From contig CP081102.1 in NCBI GenBank assembly GCA_025141835.1, positions 3,162,001-3,226,000 on the forward strand: a stretch of 64,000 nt of DNA, in the 5' to 3' direction. Positions 1 to 8,149 of this stretch are shown here, in pieces. The translations under genes were made by a program, and so were the position numbers. The notes below the pieces were generated by a model. That model was not told where the DNA came from and searched no databases. It was given only the letters and a program-made list of their open reading frames with translations. How positions within the stretch are numbered: position 1 is the first letter of the stretch; every line of letters begins with the position of its first letter. This DNA is from Rhodobacteraceae bacterium M385. Lineage in GTDB: Bacteria > Pseudomonadota > Alphaproteobacteria > Rhodobacterales > Rhodobacteraceae.

Positions 1-271
1 CTTCCTACGCCAGAAACTCGAAGGTCTCGTGGCCGCGCACCCCACCATCTTCGAGAGCGTCCGCGGCCAAGGCCTGATCCTCGGCCTCACCTGCAAGATC
101 CCCCCCACCGATGTGGTGGCCGAGGGTTACAAGCACGACGTTCTCACCGTGCCTGCCGCCGACAACGCCCTGCGCATTCTTCCTGCCCTCACCATCACGG
201 AAGCGGAAATCTCCCAAGGCATTGACCGCCTCGACGCCACCGCCACGGCGCTTGAGGCGCGCGCCGCCTAA
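1..271 (+). CDS. argD: Acetylornithine aminotransferase, C-terminal end (partial)
   Basis: Only the last ~90 residues are present; the reading frame is open to the left window edge. The visible part matches the small C-terminal domain of class III PLP-dependent aminotransferases: VRGQGLILGL, then LTVPAADNALRILPAL and an ITEAEI segment before the stop. In the arginine pathway ArgD converts N-acetylglutamate semialdehyde to N-acetylornithine. The PLP lysine lies outside the window. The identification rests on this tail plus argF 81 bp downstream on the same strand, an arrangement common in alphaproteobacteria. A related ornithine or succinylornithine aminotransferase cannot be fully excluded. 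Confidence 0.85.
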   Translation, partial: FLRQKLEGLVAAHPTIFESVRGQGLILGLTCKIPPTDVVAEGYKHDVLTVPAADNALRILPALTITEAEISQGIDRLDATATALEARAA

Positions 272-280
272 CCCTTCCTC

Positions 281-326
281 GTTCTTCAAATATTCCCGGG
301 GGGTCCGGGGGGCTGGCCCCCCGGTG
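281..326. repeat. GC-rich intergenic hairpin element between argD and argF
   Basis: A short A/T-rich lead (tcaaatattc) runs into G-rich and C-rich blocks. Positions 305-312 (CCGGGGGG) pair perfectly with 317-324 (CCCCCCGG) around a CTGG loop. No U-tract follows, so this is not a classical terminator. Elements of this look recur between genes in Rhodobacterales genomes; that is recollection, not a search. It could stabilise or process the argD-argF transcript. Confidence 0.6.
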
Positions 327-352
327 CGTCCGCCAGCCACAAGCGACATATC

Positions 353-1279
353 ATGCCAAATTTTCTCGACATCCACACCACAGACCCTGCCGCCCTGCGC
401 GATATCCTTTCCAGCGCCACCCAGATGAAAACGGCCCGGGGCACCCGTCCCAAGGGCACGCCCGACGATGACCTCCCCCTTGAGGGCCATGTCGTTGCGC
501 TGATCTTCGAGAAGCCCTCGACCCGGACACGAGTGTCCTTTGACGTGGGCGTACGACAGATGGGCGGCACGTCCCTCGTGCTATCAGGCGCGGAAATGCA
601 GCTCGGGCACGGCGAAACCATCGCCGACACCGCCCGTGTCCTGTCTCGCTATGTGGATCTCATCATGATCCGTACCTTCGGCGAGGATATCCTTCATGAG
701 ATGGCCGAACACGCCACAGTGCCGGTCATCAACGGCCTGACCGATAATTCACACCCCTGCCAGATCATGGCCGATGTGATGACGTTTGAAGAACATCGCG
801 GCCCGATCAAGGGCAAGCGCGTGGCGTGGATGGGCGACGGCAACAACGTCGCGCAAAGCTTCCTCCATGCGGCTGCCTCCTTTGGGTTCGATTTCACCTT
901 CTCTGGCCCCGCCCAACTTGACCCGCAGGACGCGCTGATCGGTACGGTGCGCAAAGCGGGCCAAGACGTTCGGATTGAGCGTGACCCCGCCAAAGCCGTC
1001 GCCGATGCCGACCTTGTGGTGACCGATACCTGGGTCTCCATGGGCGATGCCGAAAGCTCTCGTCAGCGCCGCCACAACCTTCTGCGCCCCTATCAGGTGA
1101 ACGAGCGTTTGATGGAAGCCGCCCCTGACCATGCGATGGTCATGCACTGCCTGCCCGCGCACCGGGGCGAGGAAGTCACCGACGCCATTCTCGACGGCCC
1201 CCGCTCTGTTGTCTTTGACGAGGCCGAGAACCGCCTGCACGCCCAAAAGGCGATCATGCGTTGGTGCCTGGGCGCTTGA
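353..1279 (+). CDS. argF: Ornithine carbamoyltransferase
   Basis: This 308-residue cytosolic enzyme makes citrulline from ornithine and carbamoyl phosphate, the step after ArgD in arginine synthesis. The carbamoyl-phosphate loop STRTR is at residues 56-60. The family HPCQ motif follows NGLTDNS near residue 133, and the HCLPAHRGEE block with its catalytic cysteine lies near the C terminus. The length is normal for an anabolic OTCase. It sits downstream of argD on the same strand, and its stop codon directly abuts the stop of the convergent DUF2235 gene. ATG at 353 is the first start that gives a family-like N terminus. Confidence 0.97.
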   Translation: MPNFLDIHTTDPAALRDILSSATQMKTARGTRPKGTPDDDLPLEGHVVALIFEKPSTRTRVSFDVGVRQMGGTSLVLSGAEMQLGHGETIADTARVLSRYVDLIMIRTFGEDILHEMAEHATVPVINGLTDNSHPCQIMADVMTFEEHRGPIKGKRVAWMGDGNNVAQSFLHAAASFGFDFTFSGPAQLDPQDALIGTVRKAGQDVRIERDPAKAVADADLVVTDTWVSMGDAESSRQRRHNLLRPYQVNERLMEAAPDHAMVMHCLPAHRGEEVTDAILDGPRSVVFDEAENRLHAQKAIMRWCLGA

Positions 1280-2482
1280 TCAGACTATAGCGCGGGGCGG
1301 GTTTTCACCTTCCATTGTGGGGGCGTGGTAGGCCGTCAATTCAGGCTCCAGCCGCTTGAGGCTGCCGGGGCGATAGGGTTTGAAGCCTGCGCTCTTGGCC
1401 TCCATCGTCCAACGTTGGTGCACCGCCGGGTGGACTTCATCCAGCCTCATGGGCCCTGCGCGATCCACCTTTCGCCACCGCATCAGACGCTGGATGATCG
1501 ATGGCCGGGGGTTGCTGAAATTATGCAACGGCCCGGTGGGGTCTTGCGCGGCGCGGATGGCGTCCATCCGGGTCGGGTCCAACGCAAGCCCCGCCGCATG
1601 CGCGCCCGCTGCGATCCATTCCAACGTGATGTTGGACAGGTCCAAGATATCGCCACCGCCGCCCACAGAGCCATGATCCCCGGCGAAGAACTTCTCTTGG
1701 TAGGGGGCGACATCTTTGGTGCGACCGGCGTTCAGACGGTCCAGATTGTCCCACCTTGTGGGCGCAAAGCTTGGGCGCAATTCATCTAATGCAATGGCGT
1801 GACGGGCGGCGCGCACAAGGCTCGACAGGTCGGCATCGTGAAAGCTGTAACTCCCCCCATTGAGCAGCGAGGCCAGCTTCAAATGGTTCGGTACACCCAA
1901 CGCACCCACCGTGTCCCATACCCCAAGATAGGCGATGTTGATAAGCGGCGCCTCGGGCATCCCTTGGGCGGCGCGGTAGGCTGCTTCTGCGGCACTGGTA
2001 ACCACCCGCAACGATAGCTTTGCGCGGAAGGCGTGGCTTTCGTCCGAGCTGGGGTGAGTCGTGTCGTCGTCGCGCCGGCGGTAACGTTCAATGGCCTCGG
2101 GCAGCAGATGTAATCGGTCACGATCCACGATCCCGGTTGATCGCACGAACCCCGCCAAAGATCGTGCCGTGAATGCCCCACGAGAAAAGCCGAATATGTA
2201 AATCTCATCGCCCGGTTCGTGCATGAACACCAAATGGCGATAGGCCTCTATGACGTTGTCCATCAGACCCCAACCGAAAGCGCCACCCAATATTCTATCG
2301 GTGAAACGCGCCATTGCTGTCACGCCGCGCCCGCTGCCCACGCCTTCCACATAGATCGGGATCTGTGGCACCCCGTCGACCCCGGTTGCGGCCATGGCGC
2401 GTGCCAAACGGACTACGTTTGTAGGGTCCTTGGCATCGGAATGGTTCCAAGTCCCATCGCATAAAATCACAATCCGTTTCAC
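1280..2482 (-). CDS. DUF2235 alpha/beta-hydrolase-like protein
   Basis: A 400-residue protein that opens with VILCDGTWN near residue 5, the hallmark of DUF2235, and carries a nucleophile elbow GFSRG at residues 98-102 with Ser100 as predicted nucleophile. A family aspartate/histidine probably completes the triad (for example the GDHG block near residue 270). DUF2235 is the catalytic domain of Tle1-type phospholipases, but many chromosomal members stand alone with no known substrate. No secretion partner (VgrG, PAAR, immunity gene) is nearby and no signal peptide is visible, so a cytosolic esterase or lipase role is as likely as an effector role. Confidence 0.85.
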   Translation of the reverse strand: MKRIVILCDGTWNHSDAKDPTNVVRLARAMAATGVDGVPQIPIYVEGVGSGRGVTAMARFTDRILGGAFGWGLMDNVIEAYRHLVFMHEPGDEIYIFGFSRGAFTARSLAGFVRSTGIVDRDRLHLLPEAIERYRRRDDDTTHPSSDESHAFRAKLSLRVVTSAAEAAYRAAQGMPEAPLINIAYLGVWDTVGALGVPNHLKLASLLNGGSYSFHDADLSSLVRAARHAIALDELRPSFAPTRWDNLDRLNAGRTKDVAPYQEKFFAGDHGSVGGGGDILDLSNITLEWIAAGAHAAGLALDPTRMDAIRAAQDPTGPLHNFSNPRPSIIQRLMRWRKVDRAGPMRLDEVHPAVHQRWTMEAKSAGFKPYRPGSLKRLEPELTAYHAPTMEGENPPRAIV

Positions 2483-2599
2483 GGCGAACCTTCCCTAGCG
2501 TCACACCAAAGATGTGTCCGCCCCGTTCCGACTGCAAGAGCACCTTGCACCGCCCCCCAAAATGGGCCATCGCAGCAAGGCACCTCGTCGGAGATCGCC

Positions 2600-3553
2600 G
2601 TGTCAGCTCCCCCTTCTGCCCCGCAAAAGACGCCCTCTGGCCTTGCCGCGCCCGCGCCGCGTCTGGCGGTTGTCTTCATTCTCAGCGCGACGGCGTTCAT
2701 CGCGGCCACGACGCTGATCGCCAAGGCCCTTGGCACCGATGCCCTTGGCCCGGCGCTGCATCCGCTGCAAGTCAGCCACGGGCGGTTTCTGTTTGCCTGG
2801 ATCACCATTGCCTGTGTGGTGGCCGTGATGCGGCCCACCTTCGTGCAGCCCTCTTGGGGGTTGCACATCGGGCGCACGGTAACGGGGTTTACCGGCGTGA
2901 CGTGCATGTTTGCCGCTGCGGCGATGATCCCTTTGGCGGATGCAACGGCGATCTCGTTTCTGAACCCGGTGTTCGGGATGATTCTTGCGATTCCCATCCT
3001 CGGAGAGAAAGTCGGCAAATGGCGTTGGCTGGCTGCCGCGATTGCCTTCACCGGCGCGTTGATCCTGATCCGCCCCGGCGCGGGAGCCATTGCCCCGGGC
3101 GCCTTGTTGGCCTTGGGCGCGGCCATGGCGTTGGGGTTGGAGCTGACGTTTATCAAACGCCTTTCAGGGCGTGAGGCCCCGTTGCAGATTCTTTTCATCA
3201 ACAACGGGCTCGGCGTGGTCATCGCCACGCTGGCCGTGGCCGCGTTCTGGCAGCCGCCAACCATGGCGCAATGGGCGGGACTGGCGGGATTGGGGATCGT
3301 GATGGCCACCGCGCAGGCCTGCTTTGTGAACGCCCTGGCCCGCGCCGACGCCAGCTTTGTGACGCCGTTCTCCTACCTCACGCTGATCTTTGCGGCGGCC
3401 TATGACTTTGCCATTTTCGGCGTTTCGCCCACCGGGCTCACCTATCTGGGGGCCGCGATCATTGTCGCCGGCGCCGCCCTTCTGGCTTGGAGAGAGGCGC
3501 GGGCCGGAAAGGCCCCGCAAGCCCCGATCAGCGCCCCACAAGCAAAGCCCTAA
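2600..3553 (+). CDS. EamA/DMT-family transporter
   Basis: A 317-residue inner-membrane protein with about ten hydrophobic segments arranged as two EamA repeats, the drug/metabolite transporter architecture. The substrate cannot be read from the sequence; relatives export amino acids, S-adenosylmethionine or other metabolites. The proposed start is GTG at 2600 after a GGAG-like ribosome site, which leaves a ~25-residue Ala/Pro-rich N-terminal tail before the first membrane segment. It is divergent from the DUF2235 gene (117 bp between starts), and its 3' end overlaps the convergent serine-hydrolase gene by 26 bp. Confidence 0.85.
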   Translation: MSAPPSAPQKTPSGLAAPAPRLAVVFILSATAFIAATTLIAKALGTDALGPALHPLQVSHGRFLFAWITIACVVAVMRPTFVQPSWGLHIGRTVTGFTGVTCMFAAAAMIPLADATAISFLNPVFGMILAIPILGEKVGKWRWLAAAIAFTGALILIRPGAGAIAPGALLALGAAMALGLELTFIKRLSGREAPLQILFINNGLGVVIATLAVAAFWQPPTMAQWAGLAGLGIVMATAQACFVNALARADASFVTPFSYLTLIFAAAYDFAIFGVSPTGLTYLGAAIIVAGAALLAWREARAGKAPQAPISAPQAKP

Positions 3554-4610
3554 GCGCCCCGTCCACAGGTTCCGCCACGGCCCGTAGATCACCCGAGTTC
3601 GTCGCCGCGAAAACCGCGACACCGGCGCTGGGGTCAATGTAGGCCACCGCATACCAAAACGTGTTAGAGCCCGCGTGAACAAGATTGCCGTTCTCGTCTA
3701 CCCCCCATCCCATCGCGTAGCCCTCGATGCTGTCTGAGTAGCCGCGGTCGCCCGCCGCCGTGTGCAGCACCTCCCATGTAGCCGGGCTCAGAAAGCTTTC
3801 ATCCCGCACCAAATGCGCCCGCAGATAGCGCAGCATATCGCCTGCGCTCAGGTGTACCCTCCCCGCAGGGCCCATGGCGGGGATGTTATCGGCCTCGGGC
3901 CCCTGCCCCGCAGACCGCACACCGCGCAGCAGGCGCGTTGCGTGGCCCTCGATCGCCGCGCCTTGGGGCGGGCCGAACCCGGCGCTTTCCATGCCGAGCG
4001 GCCCAAAAACATGCTCCTGCATCAGCTCTTCCCAAGGGGCGCCGCCCACAGCCTCCAGCATCGCGCCCGCCACCACGTAGCCTGCGTTTGAATAGACGAA
4101 TTCGCCAACCGCCGTTTCCGGCTGGCTGTACAACATTTCGGCCACGTAGTCGTGGCGCGGCCCCTCGCCCAGATCCACCGCAGAGGCGCTAGGCAAGTTC
4201 GCTGCCATGCCCGACTGGTGGGACAGTAGCGCGCGCAATGGCGTATCGTGCCAATCCGCGTGCATCTCGGGGAAGGCATCGCCCAGAACCGCGCCGATGC
4301 GCGTATCCCATGTGATCGCGGCTGCCTCTACCATCCTCGCGGCAAGTGTAGCGGTCATGCCCTTGGTGATTGACCCCACGTGCCAGGCGTCGCCTGCCTG
4401 AACGGCGTCTTCCCCGTCCACCACGCGGTTACCGGCGACAGCCACCTCCATCGCCTCCGCCGTCACCCAGCCCGCCGCCGCCCCCGGCACGCTTTGAAGC
4501 GCCGCCAACTGCGTCGCGATATCCTGCGGCGACGCTTGCGGCACGTCTTGCGCCGCCGCAGATCCCGCCAGACCGAACGCGATTCCCAGTGACCGAACAA
4601 AATTTCGCAT
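3528..4610 (-). CDS. Secreted serine hydrolase, class C beta-lactamase/DD-peptidase fold
   Basis: About 360 residues from the chosen start (MRNFVRS), which gives a Sec signal peptide ending around AAAQ at residue 21; an in-frame start 66 bp upstream would add a non-signal tail. The penicillin-binding-protein fold motifs are visible: SITK at 80-83 with catalytic Ser80 and Lys83, YSN at 173-175, and a late HAG in place of KTG. It should act in the periplasm on peptidoglycan peptides or on an ester. HxG is more typical of esterase/DD-peptidase members than of true AmpC, so I do not call it a resistance gene. Divergent from gcrA. Confidence 0.85.
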   Translation of the reverse strand: MRNFVRSLGIAFGLAGSAAAQDVPQASPQDIATQLAALQSVPGAAAGWVTAEAMEVAVAGNRVVDGEDAVQAGDAWHVGSITKGMTATLAARMVEAAAITWDTRIGAVLGDAFPEMHADWHDTPLRALLSHQSGMAANLPSASAVDLGEGPRHDYVAEMLYSQPETAVGEFVYSNAGYVVAGAMLEAVGGAPWEELMQEHVFGPLGMESAGFGPPQGAAIEGHATRLLRGVRSAGQGPEADNIPAMGPAGRVHLSAGDMLRYLRAHLVRDESFLSPATWEVLHTAAGDRGYSDSIEGYAMGWGVDENGNLVHAGSNTFWYAVAYIDPSAGVAVFAATNSGDLRAVAEPVDGALRALLVGR

Positions 4611-4770
4611 GCTCACACCCTCTGTTGTCCTCAAAACCACCCGCACCACCTTGCCCTCGGCCTCGCGGACCCCCACAATAGGTCTTCAAATCGCGGAGCA
4701 CCCGCGCCATAAGCCCACGCTCATAAACCAATGCCGCGTGTGGCGGAACGATAGACCGGAAGGCACAGCT

Positions 4771-5373
4771 ATGTCCTGGACCGATGAACGGGTTGAGACG
4801 CTAAAGAAAATGTGGGGCGAAGGCCAGTCGGCCAGCCAGATCGCCAAAGAATTGGGCGGGGTGACGCGCAATGCCGTGATCGGCAAAGTGCACCGCTTGG
4901 GCCTGTCCAACCGCTCGGGCGGCGGCGGCACGTCTGCGCCATCCAAGCCCGCGCCCGCCGCCAAGGAAGCGCCCGCTGCCAAGGCAGCCCCCGCGCCGAA
5001 ACCTGCGCCCGCCGCAGAACCTGCACCCGCGCCCAAAGCGGCCGAGGCTCCTGCCGCAGCGCCCGCGCCGCGAACCAACATCATGCCCCTGCGCAAGCCT
5101 ATCGCGCCCGCAGGCCAACCCCTGCCGCCGCAACCCTCGGCCAACGAGATCAGCCCAGAGGCGCTTGCCAAAGTTTCCGAGGTTGAGAAACACGCCAAGA
5201 AGATCAGCCTCATGGACCTGACCGAGCGTGTGTGCAAATGGCCCATCGGCGATCCGGCGACAGATGATTTCTACTTCTGCGGCTTGCCGGTGCAACAAGG
5301 CAAACCTTACTGCGAGGCCCATGTGGGCGTGGCGTTCCAGCCCATGTCCTCCCGCCGGGACCGTCGCCGCTAA
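4771..5373 (+). CDS. gcrA: Cell-cycle regulator GcrA
   Basis: A 200-residue protein. The N-terminal helix-turn-helix (MSWTDERVETLKKMW, then SASQIAKELG and TRNAVIGKVHRLG) is diagnostic of GcrA, the sigma70-associated regulator that acts at promoters with CcrM-methylated GANTC sites. Residues ~50-115 are an Ala/Pro-rich linker. The C-terminal ~60 residues hold the conserved CKWPIGDP and FCG/YCEAH block, the RNA-polymerase sigma2-contact domain. ATG at 4771 is chosen because it begins exactly at the family N terminus and follows a GGAAGG-type ribosome site; the frame is open upstream but that extension looks non-coding. A strong terminator follows. Confidence 0.97.
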   Translation: MSWTDERVETLKKMWGEGQSASQIAKELGGVTRNAVIGKVHRLGLSNRSGGGGTSAPSKPAPAAKEAPAAKAAPAPKPAPAAEPAPAPKAAEAPAAAPAPRTNIMPLRKPIAPAGQPLPPQPSANEISPEALAKVSEVEKHAKKISLMDLTERVCKWPIGDPATDDFYFCGLPVQQGKPYCEAHVGVAFQPMSSRRDRRR

Positions 5374-5380
5374 ACATATC

Positions 5381-5410
5381 AGGGGCCCGCGAAAATCGCG
5401 GGCCCCTTTG
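5381..5410 (+). terminator. Rho-independent terminator of gcrA
   Basis: A perfect 12-bp stem, 5381-5392 with 5396-5407, around an AAA loop, followed by a short T-rich tract. It lies 8 bp after the gcrA stop. Confidence 0.9.
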
Positions 5411-5511
5411 CTTTTAGGCTGGCCATTGCGCCGCTATGGGACGGCGGGCGGGGCGCCTTTGGCTTTAGCCAAACAGCGTCGCTCCCGGCCCGTCATATAC
5501 CTTAACGTCCC

Positions 5512-6021
5512 TTAACGGCAGGCGCGGTTGACCTCGCGGTCCCGCAGACCGGTTTCCACCAACATGCAGCGGTCGCGGGCCTCGTAGTAGTAGCCACGCG
5601 CGTACCAACCGATGGCGGTGTCGATGTCCCCATCGCTCAACAACCACGCCCCGCGCAGGTAGCGGCCAGCGTATTCAAGGTTGGTGCGGGCATCCAACAG
5701 GTCATTGGCGCTACCCTGATGGCCCATCTGTGCCGCCGTTTCCGGTAGAATTTGCATCAAGCCATAATAGGGCCCGTTACGGGCATTGGCGCGGTAGTCG
5801 CTTTCGCGCTGGATCACCCGGTGCAGCAGCGCCGTGGGGATGTCGTGCCGGGCAGCGTATTCGATAACCAACGCCCGCATTTCAGCGGTCTCACCGGGGT
5901 AAAGATCCGGCTGGCCCCGCGTCACCGTGGGGGCGTCGTCTCGCCCCCCGCCAAAGCCTAGGATACCGCCGCCGCAGCCCGCCAAGGCCACACATAGGGC
6001 CATCACGCAAATCGCCTTCAT
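5512..6021 (-). CDS. Lipoprotein lytic transglycosylase (SLT family)
   Basis: A 169-residue protein with a lipoprotein signal (lipobox LAGC, near residue 16). An SLT-type transglycosylase domain follows: IQRESDYR holds the catalytic glutamate, and YYGLMQILPETA is the conserved GLMQ block. It would cleave peptidoglycan glycan strands in the periplasm. It is short for the family, with little beyond the catalytic core. Its start overlaps the stop of the upstream AsmA gene by 4 bp, so the two are translationally coupled. Confidence 0.9.
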   Translation of the reverse strand: MKAICVMALCVALAGCGGGILGFGGGRDDAPTVTRGQPDLYPGETAEMRALVIEYAARHDIPTALLHRVIQRESDYRANARNGPYYGLMQILPETAAQMGHQGSANDLLDARTNLEYAGRYLRGAWLLSDGDIDTAIGWYARGYYYEARDRCMLVETGLRDREVNRACR

Positions 6022-8009
6022 TCGCTCTCTTCTCCATTGCCGAAAATCAACCGCTCCACGCCGAGAATAAACTCATCGGTCAGCTGTTGTTCGATGTCTT
6101 CGGGGCTATCGCCCGCCTGGATATCGGTGCCCAGTAGCTCATTCGCGCCGTCGCGCGCCAGTTCTTCCAAGCGGTCTTCTTCCGCCTCCAGCGCCGCGCG
6201 GGCCTCAGCCTCTAGGCGGGCCGTTTCCTCGGCCAGCTCGATCTCGGCCAAAAGCGCCAAGTCGGGCCCGATCGCGGGCGCAGACCACGGCCCGGTCACG
6301 GCAATCGGCACGCGGACCGTCGCCACCCCATCGGCGTCGCGCAGCACGCCGGGGATCAGCGTGTAATCGACCGTCATGGCCGCCAAATCAGCCTCTCCCG
6401 CGCCGCGCATCTCGCCCCATGGGGCGTCCAGCAGCAGGTCTTCGTTCTGCAATACGCCATCGCGAACGATGAAATCAGCGGTGACCCGATCATAGACCGT
6501 ACGCTGGCCTTCTCCCTGAAACGAAGGATCGAAATTGCGCAGCATCCCCCCCAGATCGAGCCCCAATATCGCGCCCTGTCCCAGGGCCACATCGCCCTCG
6601 GCCTCTAGCCCATCCATGATGGTGTGCAGATCATTGCCCACCCCCAGAAATTCGAGGGAGGCCGATCCCGTCCCCTCCAACCGCTCATATTCCGCCATGG
6701 CGGTCAGCAGAGGGCGCAACGCCACATCGGATAGGATCAGATCGCCCCCCACCGACAGGCCGCCGCGTCCGTTTATCACGAATTGCCCCGCCAACTGCCC
6801 CTCGTAGGTGCGGATCGAGGCGATATCGAAGACCAACCGCCCGCGGTTGATCCTAGCCCTCAGGTCGATATCGCTCAGGGCGACAGCGCCCAGATCAAGG
6901 TTATCGGCCCGCACCGTCAAATCCGCGTCGGTTGCGAACAACCCCGAGACGTCAATGACATCCCTCGGCCAGCCTCCCCCCGTTTCGGGCGTGTCATCGC
7001 GGGCCTCCAGCAGGCCCGGCAAGGCGATCTCACCGCCGGTTATCGTGCCGCGTAACATCGGTCGGTCCTCTCCGGGCACCAGATCGGCGGCGACGCTTAG
7101 CAGGGTGTCATCCAACCTCACCAAACCTTCGCGCAGATGAACCGAGCCTTCTTGCGCCAGCCGCACATCGCCCGACACGGCGATCTGGTTGCGGCCCAAA
7201 CCTGCGGGCATCTCCGGCATCGACCCGCCCGCCAGTGCGACCAGCGGGGCCAAATCCTCAGCGCTGAGGTTCATCGACCCTTCCGCTGTGGCATCCAGCG
7301 CAAACGCGCCCTCGTATCCGAGGGACCCGCCCTGCCACCGCAGCGTGGCCACCACCGGGCGAGCCTCTCCGGCGAGCAAACCCGACGCGCCGTCGATCGT
7401 GGCCTCCAGCATCAGCGGCACGCCGTTGACTTGTGCGTCCCCTTCAAACGCGACCGGGCCACCCGCGTCAGGCAGGCGCAACGTCGCATCCAATTGCGAG
7501 ACATCCCAATCGGCCCCGCCTTCGCGGTCCAGATAGCGCACGCGGGCGTCGCGGATGATCGCCTCGTCAAAACCGATCTGCATTGACCCGACATCGCCAC
7601 CGCTGGCCTCGGCTCCGCCCCTGGCGTTGCTCATATCCCAAGACATACGCCCGTCCTCGGCGCGCACCAACAGGATCTGCGCCCCCTCAAACACGGCCCG
7701 CTGCACTTGGATATCGCCCGAGAACAAGCCGCTCCACGCCACGCCCACGTTGACCCTTTCGGCCTCGATCATCGGGGCGGCGCCGGCCCATGTGGGGTTT
7801 CCAACGCGCAGGCCCTCGATCACGATGCCCAAATCAGGCCACAGCGTCGGCCGCGCCTCTCCGCTGATCGTTACCGACCGCCCCGTGGCTTGGGTGATGC
7901 GGTCACTGGCAATCTCTGCGATCCGCTCTGCGGGGATCAGCAAAATCGTGCCCGAAGCCAAAAACAACAGGACGACAACCGCGCCCAAAATTCTGAATAT
8001 CCACCGCAT
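6018..8009 (-). CDS. AsmA-family envelope protein
   Basis: A 663-residue protein with one N-terminal membrane segment (residues ~4-25), then a long periplasmic beta-rich body with the AsmA N-terminal pattern (SGEARPTLWPDLGIVIEGLRVGN) and an AsmA-like C-terminal domain with the family order (NINRGRLVF-like, LEGTGSASLEFLG, and QGEGQRTVYDRVTADF). Its last ~80 residues are Glu-rich and probably helical. AsmA-like proteins are thought to bridge inner and outer membranes for phospholipid transport. Pairing with a lytic transglycosylase suggests that wall opening and lipid traffic may be linked here; that is inference. Confidence 0.88.
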   Translation of the reverse strand: MRWIFRILGAVVVLLFLASGTILLIPAERIAEIASDRITQATGRSVTISGEARPTLWPDLGIVIEGLRVGNPTWAGAAPMIEAERVNVGVAWSGLFSGDIQVQRAVFEGAQILLVRAEDGRMSWDMSNARGGAEASGGDVGSMQIGFDEAIIRDARVRYLDREGGADWDVSQLDATLRLPDAGGPVAFEGDAQVNGVPLMLEATIDGASGLLAGEARPVVATLRWQGGSLGYEGAFALDATAEGSMNLSAEDLAPLVALAGGSMPEMPAGLGRNQIAVSGDVRLAQEGSVHLREGLVRLDDTLLSVAADLVPGEDRPMLRGTITGGEIALPGLLEARDDTPETGGGWPRDVIDVSGLFATDADLTVRADNLDLGAVALSDIDLRARINRGRLVFDIASIRTYEGQLAGQFVINGRGGLSVGGDLILSDVALRPLLTAMAEYERLEGTGSASLEFLGVGNDLHTIMDGLEAEGDVALGQGAILGLDLGGMLRNFDPSFQGEGQRTVYDRVTADFIVRDGVLQNEDLLLDAPWGEMRGAGEADLAAMTVDYTLIPGVLRDADGVATVRVPIAVTGPWSAPAIGPDLALLAEIELAEETARLEAEARAALEAEEDRLEELARDGANELLGTDIQAGDSPEDIEQQLTDEFILGVERLIFGNGEESE

Positions 8010-8149
8010 TTTCTGCGCCTTATTTGCTCAATATCCCCAGCCTATCGCGGTTCAGGCGCTTCGCACATCCAAAACCTGCACAAACGGCAAGGCTTTGCCG
8101 ATCCACGCGGGCCTTTCCTTGGCATCGCGCAGCGGCTATCTGGCAGGGC

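Noticed and set aside
3528..4610. AmpC beta-lactamase
   Set aside because: SxxK and YxN are present but the third motif is HAG rather than KTG, so a resistance function is not supported.
4429..4731. Long alternative frames opposite gcrA and the serine hydrolase
   Set aside because: These are high-GC shadow frames with biased Arg/Gly/Ala composition and no family features.
5503..5516. TTAACGTCCCTTAACG near the stop of the lytic transglycosylase gene as a CtrA box
   Set aside because: The half-sites are 6 rather than 7 bp apart and the site is at the 3' end of a gene, where control of transcription is unlikely.
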